IMG/VR virus record: IMGVR_UViG_3300028654_000384
Location: 124,001 to 188,000 of that record
Length of the DNA: 64,000 nucleotides
Source of the DNA: a virus
Reading direction: 5' to 3' (one strand)
Shown here: one piece after another, positions 45,305-52,930 of the stretch
Numbering within the stretch: position 1 is the stretch's first letter
Layout of the letters: every line of letters starts with the position of its first letter
Notes under the pieces: model-generated
What the model was told of the DNA's origin: nothing
The model's input: the letters and a program-made list of their open reading frames with translations, nothing else
Databases searched by the model: none
Program-made: the position numbers and the translations under genes

Positions 45305-45442
45305 ATGAAAAGAAGCGTAAAACAGTTGGCGTCGGACGCGTACCAAGACCTGCGTAGTCTACCCCTTGATTGTTGTGCACTGATCCTGTATGGGTTCTGG
45401 CGCTTGTATGCTAAGCTTGACAATGAGCAGTCAGCAGCTTGA
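45305..45442 (+). CDS. 45-aa small protein
   Basis: ATG after GAGG. MKRSVKQLASDAYQDL, then CCALILYGFWRLYAKL, partly hydrophobic. Overlaps the start of the next gene by 20 nt. Confidence 0.45.
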   Translation: MKRSVKQLASDAYQDLRSLPLDCCALILYGFWRLYAKLDNEQSAA

Positions 45443-45671
45443 ATACCTGCCCGGTCGCCTCGCCCGCGTGGCCTTTGAGTACTATCACTTGTGGACGATC
45501 GACATGAACACCGACCTCGCCACCCGCTCTCGCGTCGGCGATGGTGCTGTCGTGCGCTGCGGCATGGTGGGCCTCATCGTATCGCCGATCGGCGGTGCGG
45601 GCTACGTCGTGGCACTGTTCGGTGATAAGTGGGGGTGGATCCACCACCGCGCGTTGGCAGCGGTGCAGTGA
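45423..45671 (+). CDS. PGxL-GW family protein, tandem copy 1
   Basis: 82 aa. YLPGRLARVA, VGLIVSPIGGAGYVVALFGDKWGWIHHRAL. Very close to the next gene, a recent duplication. Confidence 0.78.
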   Translation: MSSQQLEYLPGRLARVAFEYYHLWTIDMNTDLATRSRVGDGAVVRCGMVGLIVSPIGGAGYVVALFGDKWGWIHHRALAAVQ

Positions 45672-45901
45672 TGAATTACTTGCCCGGTCGCCTCGTCGTT
45701 GCTAGCTACAACCACTATGGCCTGTGGCTGACGGCGAAGGCGGTCGGTCTCGTGGCGGTGGTGCAACGCGGTGAAGTGGGCCTCATCGTGTCGGCGACGC
45801 GTGGGGCGGGGGGTTATGAACTGGTGCTGTTCGGCGACAAGGTGGGTTGGATACACCATGATGCATACGTGGTTTACACCGCCACCACCACACCCGTGTG
45901 A
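45671..45901 (+). CDS. PGxL-GW family protein, tandem copy 2
   Basis: 76 aa. YLPGRLVVAS, VGLIVSATRGAGGYELVLFGDKVGWIHHDAY. Begins at the TGATG junction with copy 1. Confidence 0.78.
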   Translation: MNYLPGRLVVASYNHYGLWLTAKAVGLVAVVQRGEVGLIVSATRGAGGYELVLFGDKVGWIHHDAYVVYTATTTPV

Positions 45902-45942
45902 CGTGGTGGGGATTTCCTGGTGTGCGCGGAAGGCATGAGCCA

Positions 45943-45971
45943 TTGAACACCGAGGTTGGGCAAAGTAGGAT
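45943..45971 (+). promoter_or_regulatory. TTGAAC-17-TAGGAT promoter (leadered)
   Basis: TTGAAC (45943-45948), 17 bp, TAGGAT (45966-45971), then a leader of about 48 nt with AAAGG before ATG 46027. Confidence 0.55.
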
Positions 45972-46026
45972 TGGTGGCGAGGGGGTGGGCCTTTGGTGTC
46001 CACGAATACCCAAAGAAAGGTCCATC

Positions 46027-46128
46027 ATGAAACAGTTCATCAACAACAACGCCATCATCATCGCCATCATAGGCGCCGGCGCCCTCGCCTTCGCCGTCAG
46101 CCTCTGGGCACTGCACCTGTGCAACTAA
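46027..46128 (+). CDS. 33-aa membrane microprotein
   Basis: KQFINNNAIIIAIIGAGALAF helix, AAAGAAAGG upstream. First of five tiny genes in a row. Confidence 0.5.
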   Translation: MKQFINNNAIIIAIIGAGALAFAVSLWALHLCN

Positions 46129-46129
46129 C

Positions 46130-46231
46130 ATGAACAACATCAACATCGGCTTTGGCATTCTGCTCGGCTCGTTGCTCGGCGTGTTGCTTGGCATCGCGAT
46201 CATGGCGGTCATTTCATCTTCGTGCTGGTGA
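46130..46231 (+). CDS. 33-aa membrane microprotein (paralogue)
   Basis: MNNINIGFGILLGSLLGVLL, one Gly-rich helix. Closely parallels the next ORF (MNIVFGLMLGAMCG), suggesting duplication. Confidence 0.45.
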   Translation: MNNINIGFGILLGSLLGVLLGIAIMAVISSSCW

Positions 46232-46235
46232 CTAA

Positions 46236-46328
46236 ATGAACATCGTCTTTGGCCTCATGCTCGGCGCGATGTGCGGCGTCGGGATCGTCGTCATCATCTT
46301 CGTCATTGTTGCGCTGGTGACTAAATGA
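46236..46328 (+). CDS. 30-aa membrane microprotein (paralogue)
   Basis: MNIVFGLMLGAMCGVGIVV helix ending VALVTK. Preceded by the same GTGCTGGTGACTAAATGAAC junction as found at its own end, showing a local duplication. Confidence 0.45.
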   Translation: MNIVFGLMLGAMCGVGIVVIIFVIVALVTK

Positions 46329-46346
46329 ACGCTGTCCGTTCAACCC

Positions 46347-46499
46347 ATGAAACAACCTAAACCACGCAAGTGCAAGGCCGGGCCCAACTGCGCCACGGCA
46401 CCCGACCAAGAACTGGCGTGGGATTGGTTCAATCCCCGCGCACAGTACTGCAAGATGTGTCAGAATACGTCTCGTCGAAAGTTTCGCCCCTCACTGTGA
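46347..46499 (+). CDS. 50-aa zinc-finger-like protein
   Basis: KCKAGPNC (residues 9-16) and YCKMCQN (about 34-40) give a C-x5/6-C ... C-x2-C zinc pattern, with a basic end (TSRRKFRPS). Confidence 0.5.
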   Translation: MKQPKPRKCKAGPNCATAPDQELAWDWFNPRAQYCKMCQNTSRRKFRPSL

Positions 46500-46506
46500 G
46501 AACACC

Positions 46507-46659
46507 ATGAAAAACAGCTTCCTCGCGTGGGCCTTCATCATCGTGCTTGTTTGCCTTGCGTTCTATGTCTTGCACTTTGCGATGTCTTGCACTGCGACAA
46601 ATACCTGCAACGGACACAGTCGTCTGGCGTCACCGCCCGCCGAAAGAAAACACCCATGA
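46507..46659 (+). CDS. 50-aa membrane-anchored protein
   Basis: AWAFIIVLVCLAFYVLHFAM helix, then CTATNTCNGHSR. Ends in an ATGA overlap. Confidence 0.5.
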   Translation: MKNSFLAWAFIIVLVCLAFYVLHFAMSCTATNTCNGHSRLASPPAERKHP

Positions 46660-46895
46660 ACAATCACCTTCGAACTTTCACTGTCACCGCGTTCATCATC
46701 CTCGCCGGCTGCGCCTCAAGCGCGGGGGCGCCCCTCATCCCCGTCAAGCCCGTCGCCACCCACTATGTCACCGTCCCCAACCAAGAACAGGCGTGCAGCG
46801 GGCCCCTGTCGTGCGGCAGTCGCGGGGGTTTCTGCACCATGCGGTGCACCGGTGACGTCGCCCCCTTCGACTGCACCGTGCTGGAGTGCCATTGA
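46656..46895 (+). CDS. small Cys-rich lipoprotein
   Basis: 79 aa. Lipobox LAGC (about residues 16-19); mature part CSGPLSCGSRGGFCTMRC, a probable disulfide knot. Coupled by ATGA. Confidence 0.62.
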   Translation: MNNHLRTFTVTAFIILAGCASSAGAPLIPVKPVATHYVTVPNQEQACSGPLSCGSRGGFCTMRCTGDVAPFDCTVLECH

Positions 46896-46896
46896 C

Positions 46897-47106
46897 ATGG
46901 AAAAGTTCAAGGACGACTTCAAGTTCGATGGCGATGATGCGGCATGGCTCGAGTTCATGAAGGCGGCGATGCCCATCGCCGCAAAGTTCTGGGGTTCTGA
47001 TGTTGGCGGTTCATACCGCGATGAATTCATCAAGGACGCCGCCGTGCTCGCTGACGCTGCACTGGCCGAGTGGAACCGCCGACGAGGCACCCGCACACCC
47101 CTGTAA
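46897..47106 (+). CDS. small acidic helical protein
   Basis: 69 aa. KFKDDFKFDGDDAAWLEFMKAAMPIAAKF then a second helix KDAAVLADAALAEWNRR. Unknown. Confidence 0.55.
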   Translation: MEKFKDDFKFDGDDAAWLEFMKAAMPIAAKFWGSDVGGSYRDEFIKDAAVLADAALAEWNRRRGTRTPL

Positions 47107-47114
47107 AAACCCCT

Positions 47115-47196
47115 GATCCCAAGCCGTGAGGTGGGCTGTAAGTGACCCCTCCCTACATGGCAAAGGCACGTGCAACCCACCTCACGGCTTGGGATC
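47115..47196. repeat. 21-bp perfect inverted repeat with 40-nt loop
   Basis: The left arm 47115-47135 starts GATCCCAAGCCGTGAGG and the right arm 47176-47196 is its exact reverse complement. It follows the stop of the 46897 gene by 9 nt and precedes the 47217 gene. No T-tract. Could be a terminator or RNA structure, a recombination site or a miniature mobile element. Confidence 0.85.
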
Positions 47197-47216
47197 CTTT
47201 CTACAGTGTTGCTAAC

Positions 47217-47495
47217 ATGAAGCCCGGAGACATGATCGAATGGCGCTACGAGTCGAGCGATAAGCCCATCGCCCGTGATGAATATGTCTGGTCATCGGTG
47301 ATGAACCGTTGGTTGCCCATCGGCGGTGTACACCTGTTGATCAGTCGTGACAATGACGAGCTGACGTGGCTCTACACAAGTGCCGGTGCCACGCGCATCG
47401 GCAAGGCACTGGTTAGTGACAGCAACCTGGGTCGCTTAGATAAACGAGTGTTCGATGGGTGCTACCCCGTCGTAGTGCAAGGTCACCTCACTTAG
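47217..47495 (+). CDS. PGxL-GW family protein, IGGV subgroup
   Basis: 92 aa from ATG 47217. KPGDMIEWRY, DEYVWSSVMNRWLPIGGVHLLIS, LTWLYTSAG, aligning closely with 30164 and 57660. A TACAGT box lies 9 nt upstream. Confidence 0.75.
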   Translation: MKPGDMIEWRYESSDKPIARDEYVWSSVMNRWLPIGGVHLLISRDNDELTWLYTSAGATRIGKALVSDSNLGRLDKRVFDGCYPVVVQGHLT

Positions 47496-47504
47496 GTCTA
47501 TAAT
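47476..47504 (+). promoter_or_regulatory. promoter of the polysaccharide operon
   Basis: TGCAAG (47476-47481) inside the previous gene, 17 bp, consensus TATAAT (47499-47504). Predicted start near 47,511; no other obvious promoter before 52,618. Confidence 0.75.
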
Positions 47505-47531
47505 GGTCTTTCAACGCTAGAAAGCAGTGCA

Positions 47532-47702
47532 ATGCAGGTCTATAAGCACACGGAAATTCAGGCGGTGTTGGCCATGTTCTCCGCCTTCAACATCGAAGTT
47601 GAAGTGGTCGAGGGCGGTGCCAACCAACCCATGACGATCCACACCAAGTTGTTTCAACGCAAAGACGGAGAGTACGCTGATGAACCCGAAGAGACTGTTT
47701 AG
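47532..47702 (+). CDS. small hypothetical protein, first gene of the operon
   Basis: 56 aa. QVYKHTEIQAVLAMFSAFNIEVEVVEGG and an acidic end. It overlaps the next gene by 23 nt. Unknown. Confidence 0.5.
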   Translation: MQVYKHTEIQAVLAMFSAFNIEVEVVEGGANQPMTIHTKLFQRKDGEYADEPEETV

Positions 47703-48798
47703 CTCGCTCGCCGCACTGCTGGTGGGGCTGGGCGTCGTTGGCACCGCCAGTGCGCAGGAAACGGGTCACGACAAGGATATTCACGATCGTGATTATTGCG
47801 ACAAGGTGCAGGCCCGCGCCCATGCTGATGCGTGGTTGTTGTTCTCGCCGTCGCTGCAGGTGCAGGGCATCAAGTACCCGGCGGGGGCACCGGGCGTCGT
47901 CGCGGTTGGTGGATCAGAAACTCCCGGTGGTTATCAGGTTCGTAGCTCACTATTGTGGAGCCCGCTCGATGCCTACAAGGGCACCGTCGAACAAGCCGTC
48001 GCAAATAAGGATTGCCTGCAACACTCGGCCATGGTCGATGCCCAAAATCTTTTGGAGATGATGAATGACGTCGGCCGAGCACCTGCATTGCAGGCCGAGG
48101 TGACGTACCTCAAGTTCCATGCCGACGATATGAACGACATTCTCACCAATGTGCATAAACGCCTTGTGATTGGTCACAGCACGATCATCGAACTCGCTGC
48201 TGTACAGGCAGGCATCGATCTGCTTGAACGCAAGCTCGCCGCAGCGCAGGGTCAACTGTCACTCATCGAAACGAAGGATTATGTCGTTACACCACGCTCG
48301 TCGACAGAGATCGTCGAGCGATTACAACGCTACTCAATGGAATATGAGAAAGAGACGGCACGACTCAGATCGATCGATCCATGGGCTATCAGCGTGTCAG
48401 GCGGCGTTGTCCCGCCCATGGGCGACGGTGGTTCGGCGGCGTGGTTTGGCATGGTGACGGTGCAGTATAATTTCGGGGGTTTCGTCCGCGGGGCTGATGA
48501 GAGCAAGTATCTCTCAGCCCGCCAGCACGAACTGCAATATGCTCGTTACGAACTTGCTGATCAGGTTCGGCGTTTACAAGATGGCATTCAGGTGGGCATC
48601 GAATCTGCGGATGCCGAAATCGTCACGCTTGACAAGCGTATCAGTGAACTTAATGACCTATGTGAGCAGTTAAAGCTTCATATTGAAGCACCCAATGCTA
48701 TGAGCACATTAGGCGTCGTTGAGCTTCAGCACATGGATGCGGTGAGTGATAGGTTGTACTTGATCGAACTACGTCGGCAATTGTCGGCGTGGAAGTGA
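47680..48798 (+). CDS. TolC/OEP-like outer-membrane channel protein
   Basis: 372 aa. Signal peptide SSLAALLVGLGVVGTASAQ. The mature part alternates short beta stretches (AVGGSETPGGYQVRSSLLW; WFGMVTVQYNFGGF near residue 265) with long helices (EVTYLKFHADDMNDIL, IDLLERKLAAAQGQLSL, ELQYARYELADQVRRLQD), the beta/helix plan of outer-membrane efflux proteins. Shorter than TolC and divergent. Next to a HlyD-like adaptor and a polysaccharide synthase, so it is the likely outer-membrane exit. Confidence 0.65.
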   Translation: MNPKRLFSSLAALLVGLGVVGTASAQETGHDKDIHDRDYCDKVQARAHADAWLLFSPSLQVQGIKYPAGAPGVVAVGGSETPGGYQVRSSLLWSPLDAYKGTVEQAVANKDCLQHSAMVDAQNLLEMMNDVGRAPALQAEVTYLKFHADDMNDILTNVHKRLVIGHSTIIELAAVQAGIDLLERKLAAAQGQLSLIETKDYVVTPRSSTEIVERLQRYSMEYEKETARLRSIDPWAISVSGGVVPPMGDGGSAAWFGMVTVQYNFGGFVRGADESKYLSARQHELQYARYELADQVRRLQDGIQVGIESADAEIVTLDKRISELNDLCEQLKLHIEAPNAMSTLGVVELQHMDAVSDRLYLIELRRQLSAWK

Positions 48799-48820
48799 TG
48801 AAAGTAACGAGAGAGGGAAT

Positions 48821-49909
48821 ATGACAATGGAACAGACCATGGAAACTGCACGCGCCTCTGCACAAATTAACGTGGGGCGGTTTTGGAAGACGCGTGTCTT
48901 CTCGTTTGTGGCATTAGCATCAATGGTGGGTGGCTGCGGCGCCATGGTGCGAGAGGGCTATTTTGTCACTACCGATTCCTTCGTTGCCCCGGCGATTTTG
49001 TCGCCTAATAACGATCTCGTCCTCGACGCACGTTTGAAGCTGGAACAAATCATGTTACAGAAGGGTATTGCCGAACAGGCATTGACGGAAGCCGAGGGCG
49101 ACATCAATGCAGGTGAACAAGCAACGATCAAGTTGATCGAATTGCGTGACACCATTAGTCATGCACTGACGTGGACCAGCAACTTGACAGGTGCGCAAGT
49201 GACGATGGGTAACGCCGATGTTAAGGTCATTGCGACACAGAAGGATGAGTTACAAAACATGATTGCTCGTCAAGAGCAGCTAGTTGAAGACGCTAAATTG
49301 AATATGAATGGCGGGTTGATCGCGCGTCCTGATTATGACCGCGAGGTGCAGGCGCTTGACTCGCTGAAACTAGCACAGTTCGAAAATGACAGGACGCGTA
49401 TGGCTAGCGACCTACAGTTGAAACAGGCTAGTATGGGTCAGCAGGCGCTACTTGCGGGTAAGGGCACCAAGATGCCGATGCCCGATCAGGTCATGGTATT
49501 GAACTCATTGATTACGGTCGAGGTGCAGTTGTTGCAGACGGAAGAATTGCAGAGAACGAAGATTGCTGAGAAGGAAAAAGATCAGGAAGAATTGAAGAAG
49601 ATTGAGTCGCTAGAGAGCGATCTGCGATCGCGGCCTATTTTCAAGGCAATTGATAGTAACGTAGATTTGAGCTTTGCACCATATTCTGCTTTGAAGAATA
49701 TTGTTGTGGGTGCGAAAGTGATGAATTGTGTTTGGGGAGTTTTCAATTGTAAGGAAGTTGGAAAAGTGAAAGAAATTATCTCTGGTGAGGCAGTTCTTCC
49801 CGCAATTTTTGGAACGGGGCAAACAAGAGGACAATTTATTGCAGTTGAGCTAAATGATGCAGATCATGATGCTTCAATGAAAAGTACGATTCTAAGAATC
49901 CGAAACTAA
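48821..49909 (+). CDS. HlyD-like periplasmic adaptor protein
   Basis: 362 aa. N-terminal anchor (VFSFVALASMVGGCGAM, also lipobox-like), then EGYFVTTDSFVAPAILSPNNDLVL as the first half of a barrel/lipoyl domain, and long coiled helices (KLEQIMLQKGIAEQALTEAEG to KIAEKEKDQEELKKIESLE). It returns to SGEAVLPAIFGTGQTRGQFIAVEL as the closing barrel. This is the membrane-fusion-protein order. Base composition changes to AT-rich within the gene near 49,600. Confidence 0.68.
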   Translation: MTMEQTMETARASAQINVGRFWKTRVFSFVALASMVGGCGAMVREGYFVTTDSFVAPAILSPNNDLVLDARLKLEQIMLQKGIAEQALTEAEGDINAGEQATIKLIELRDTISHALTWTSNLTGAQVTMGNADVKVIATQKDELQNMIARQEQLVEDAKLNMNGGLIARPDYDREVQALDSLKLAQFENDRTRMASDLQLKQASMGQQALLAGKGTKMPMPDQVMVLNSLITVEVQLLQTEELQRTKIAEKEKDQEELKKIESLESDLRSRPIFKAIDSNVDLSFAPYSALKNIVVGAKVMNCVWGVFNCKEVGKVKEIISGEAVLPAIFGTGQTRGQFIAVELNDADHDASMKSTILRIRN

Positions 49910-49919
49910 AGGACATCAG

Positions 49920-51662
49920 ATGGATACTATTCTTTGGCGTTTGCATGATTCCATGCATCTTGCATGGGTTGTTATTTTTGCACTCGTAGTCAGTCTTTGT
50001 TTGCTCAACGTCCACTACATTCCTGTAGTATTTCGTACAGCATTCAGAAGGTTGGTATCTGGCAATTCTTCACATACGCCCAAGAATATGGGCAATTGCC
50101 CTACTGGACTTGTAATCATTCCATCGCTGCTTAGAAACGAAGAAGATTATACCGCCATCATTGCCACAGTAGAAAGTTGTGCTTCTAATCAATACCCCAA
50201 TGATTTGTATATCATAGTTAGTATTGATGGGAAGAACGAGAATCAAAAATTATTTGCACAACTAGCTAACTGGCTCGATTCAAGATCGTACTCTAACACT
50301 GTAAAACTGCACCTCACATATGATGAGGTTCGTCGTAGCAAAATGATGGCTATCGATCGTGGGGCACAGTATATGAAAGCCCTTGTTGCTAGTGGCGCGG
50401 TGTCATCCTTTCCCACCATCTATTTTAGCATCGACGCTGACTCTATTCTTAGTGAGCAAGCTCTCAATAGAATGGCATCTCAGCTAAATACTCCACACCC
50501 AATTACCGGTAACAAAAGGCGAACTATTGCCGGAACTCCGATGGTTCACTCGCACGTGTTATGGCAAGGTTGGCGCTCATTCTTTACGATTGAAAATCAG
50601 ATCTATCTCAATGTTGCTCGTATGTTTATGATGTCAGGTGTTGCTCGTAGCAATTTGGGTGTTATTCCTTACATTGGAGTGCCAGGAGCTATTTACGCTA
50701 CTTGGAGTGAGATTCTATTGGATGCTCCTAAGTTTATGGGTTACATAAGATCCATTACATTTATTGACTGGCTACGTTGGTGGGTGGGAATTCCTCTTCC
50801 TACGTTTGCAGAATCTAGCGCTGAGCCAATTCCTCAATTGTTGACAGGAAACACAGATGATACAAGTATGGCGGTTGTAATTTCAATCTCTACTTGGCAA
50901 GACAATAGGTTTGTTCTTGAGTTGCCAAGATCTCCACTTCATGCGTTTGGCAGATTGCTTCGCTCTTGGTTTATTGAACGAACGCATAATCACGATCCAG
51001 AATCGAAAGCTTATACTTATGTTCCTCCTTCTATTAAGGGATTGTGGCTTCAACGAAAACGATGGAACAGCTCGAGAATTGAATTAAATTTGAGATTCTC
51101 AAAAGCATTTTTGTTTTGCTGGGACACTGGATTTCCGTTTATGTTTCAGCTATCTATTGTTGGAATAATTTTCTTTCGAGTGTTGCTGACATACGTTATA
51201 ATTCCATTCGTCATATTTGGTGAAGCCTCCAACGTCTTCTATTGTTTGATGGTGGGTATGACGTTGAGTTTTATTTGTAATCTCATTCTTACATTGACCG
51301 CACTTGCAATGGATACTGAACGACGTAGATATTGGGCGGTGTTGCTTGCGTTACCAACGGCTGGTTTGTTTTCTCTCGTGTTCGGTGCAACCGTAGGTAT
51401 TTGGGGATTTATGAAAGACGTATTGTGGAAAGGAAACAATGTTAAATTCACACCAGCTTCTACGTTGATAACTGGTGGAAGTCAGCGAATTGCAATTGCA
51501 TTTCGTGTTCAGCGATTCCTATCAATGTGTATTCGTTCATTACGATATGGTGATGTTCCGTTCGGTCTTTGGTGGGGATCTTGGTATGAAAGAGTGCCCT
51601 ATGTTCGTAACGGTTATGCAGATTGGTCTAACAAAAAGAACAGTCAATACGTGCTAAAATGA
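49920..51662 (+). CDS. processive family-2 glycosyltransferase (cellulose/chitin synthase-like)
   Basis: 580 aa, AT-rich. N-terminal transmembrane segment (WVVIFALVVSLCLLNVHY), GT-A domain with IIVSIDGKNE, the metal-binding SIDADS (about residue 170), GNTDDTSMA as the acceptor-site TED equivalent (about 318), LWLQRKRWNSSR as the Q-x-x-R-W motif (about 377), then several C-terminal membrane helices (LSIVGIIFFRVLLTYVIIPFV and three more). These define a membrane synthase that polymerises and extrudes a beta-linked polysaccharide. The sugar cannot be told. Overlaps the next gene (ATGA). Confidence 0.88.
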   Translation: MDTILWRLHDSMHLAWVVIFALVVSLCLLNVHYIPVVFRTAFRRLVSGNSSHTPKNMGNCPTGLVIIPSLLRNEEDYTAIIATVESCASNQYPNDLYIIVSIDGKNENQKLFAQLANWLDSRSYSNTVKLHLTYDEVRRSKMMAIDRGAQYMKALVASGAVSSFPTIYFSIDADSILSEQALNRMASQLNTPHPITGNKRRTIAGTPMVHSHVLWQGWRSFFTIENQIYLNVARMFMMSGVARSNLGVIPYIGVPGAIYATWSEILLDAPKFMGYIRSITFIDWLRWWVGIPLPTFAESSAEPIPQLLTGNTDDTSMAVVISISTWQDNRFVLELPRSPLHAFGRLLRSWFIERTHNHDPESKAYTYVPPSIKGLWLQRKRWNSSRIELNLRFSKAFLFCWDTGFPFMFQLSIVGIIFFRVLLTYVIIPFVIFGEASNVFYCLMVGMTLSFICNLILTLTALAMDTERRRYWAVLLALPTAGLFSLVFGATVGIWGFMKDVLWKGNNVKFTPASTLITGGSQRIAIAFRVQRFLSMCIRSLRYGDVPFGLWWGSWYERVPYVRNGYADWSNKKNSQYVLK

Positions 51663-52618
51663 AAATTTTATCGCTTATAGCTCTAGTACTGTCTTCGTGT
51701 GTAAGTAGCAATCTCTATTTTAGAGAAGTTCACGCTAAAAAGCCAACATTTTCATTAGAGGAGAAAAAAATGACAGTCATAAACAACGATTCTGTGCGTG
51801 GACTATTTGTGTGGGATGATGTTGCTAACTCAGAAGAGGAAATTACCAGTTTAGTAACTTTTTGTAAAGTAAAGGAAATCAACGTAGTATATGCATCATT
51901 GTATAGTCACTTACTTGTAAAAAAAGATTTTGTCGCAGTTCAAAATCTACTCAATAGTTTGCATTCCAACGGAATAAAAGTTCATGCATTGTTTGGTAAT
52001 TCAGATTACGGTTCCAAAAAACAATGGGTTGTTGAAAACGTTGGCGAAGCAGTAGTTCAATATAATTCAGTATCATCTGATAAAATCGATGGTGTGTTGC
52101 TAGACGCTGAGTATTGGTCTGGTAGTGCTGGACATCATACGCAAGCCGATGCGATAGGCATGATGGATCTAATAAGGGCACTAAAAATAAAAACTGGCAC
52201 GCCAGTTGGATTTAGCCCTCCGTACTGGTTTGCAGATCCTAAAAATAATCAAGCGCTGGACGTTGTTTATGATGGACACACAATGAAAGAAGGTCAGCAC
52301 ATGATTTATGTTGCGGACTACGTTGTAGTGCAGGACTATTTTAGTGATCCACAAAAACAGATTGAACATTTCAATCCGTGGTTTGATTTTGCAGTTTCTA
52401 CCGGTAGAAATGTTGGTTTGGTGTTGGCATCAGAAGTTAGTGAGCCATCGAAACTAGCTCATGCCTATTCCTATAATAGACTACAGGTGGGTGATGAGGC
52501 GCACATGCAGTCTAGCCTGGCCAGCGTTTCGCAATTCTATACAATGAAGCACGGTGCAGACAGGGTATGGTGGGGTTGTGCTATTGAGCAGTATCGTTCG
52601 TATCGTCAGATGAAGTAA
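51659..52618 (+). CDS. glycosidase-like TIM-barrel lipoprotein
   Basis: 319 aa, AT-rich. Lipobox LVLSSC (residues 9-14). RGLFVWDDVANSEEEI, NVVYASLYSHLL, KVHALFGN, DKIDGVLLDAEYW, TPVGFSPPYW and ADYVVVQDYF follow the successive strands of a TIM barrel, with Asp/Glu in DAEYW placed like a catalytic pair. Predicted to cut or trim the polymer made by the upstream synthase, as hydrolases do in several exopolysaccharide systems. Confidence 0.65.
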   Translation: MKILSLIALVLSSCVSSNLYFREVHAKKPTFSLEEKKMTVINNDSVRGLFVWDDVANSEEEITSLVTFCKVKEINVVYASLYSHLLVKKDFVAVQNLLNSLHSNGIKVHALFGNSDYGSKKQWVVENVGEAVVQYNSVSSDKIDGVLLDAEYWSGSAGHHTQADAIGMMDLIRALKIKTGTPVGFSPPYWFADPKNNQALDVVYDGHTMKEGQHMIYVADYVVVQDYFSDPQKQIEHFNPWFDFAVSTGRNVGLVLASEVSEPSKLAHAYSYNRLQVGDEAHMQSSLASVSQFYTMKHGADRVWWGCAIEQYRSYRQMK

Positions 52619-52650
52619 ATGCGCATTCGATATCATTGCATAGATTTACG

Positions 52651-52851
52651 ATGACCACTCCCAATCACTACTGGTACATCCTCGACAACGCGGGAGCTGA
52701 CTGCTGCATGCCCTTCTGCGACGAGGAGAAATTCCGCGCCGAGTTCTGGCATGACTACCTGTCGCGCGCCAACCCGACCCGCGGTCCCTACTCACTGGCC
52801 TTCCTACCTTACCAGAAACCGGCCGAGTATATTCCGCCGCCCAATCCGTAA
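52651..52851 (+). CDS. small hypothetical protein
   Basis: 66 aa from ATG 52651. NHYWYILDNAGADCCMPFCDEEKF then a helix; Pro-rich C-terminus. Normal GC-rich codons resume here, marking the right edge of the AT-rich segment. Confidence 0.5.
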   Translation: MTTPNHYWYILDNAGADCCMPFCDEEKFRAEFWHDYLSRANPTRGPYSLAFLPYQKPAEYIPPPNP

Positions 52852-52930
52852 TCGGTCAGTGAACACCACAACCTACATGGTGTAGGTTGTTACAGCATAC
52901 AACTAAACCATTCCAAGGAGAGAACAACAC

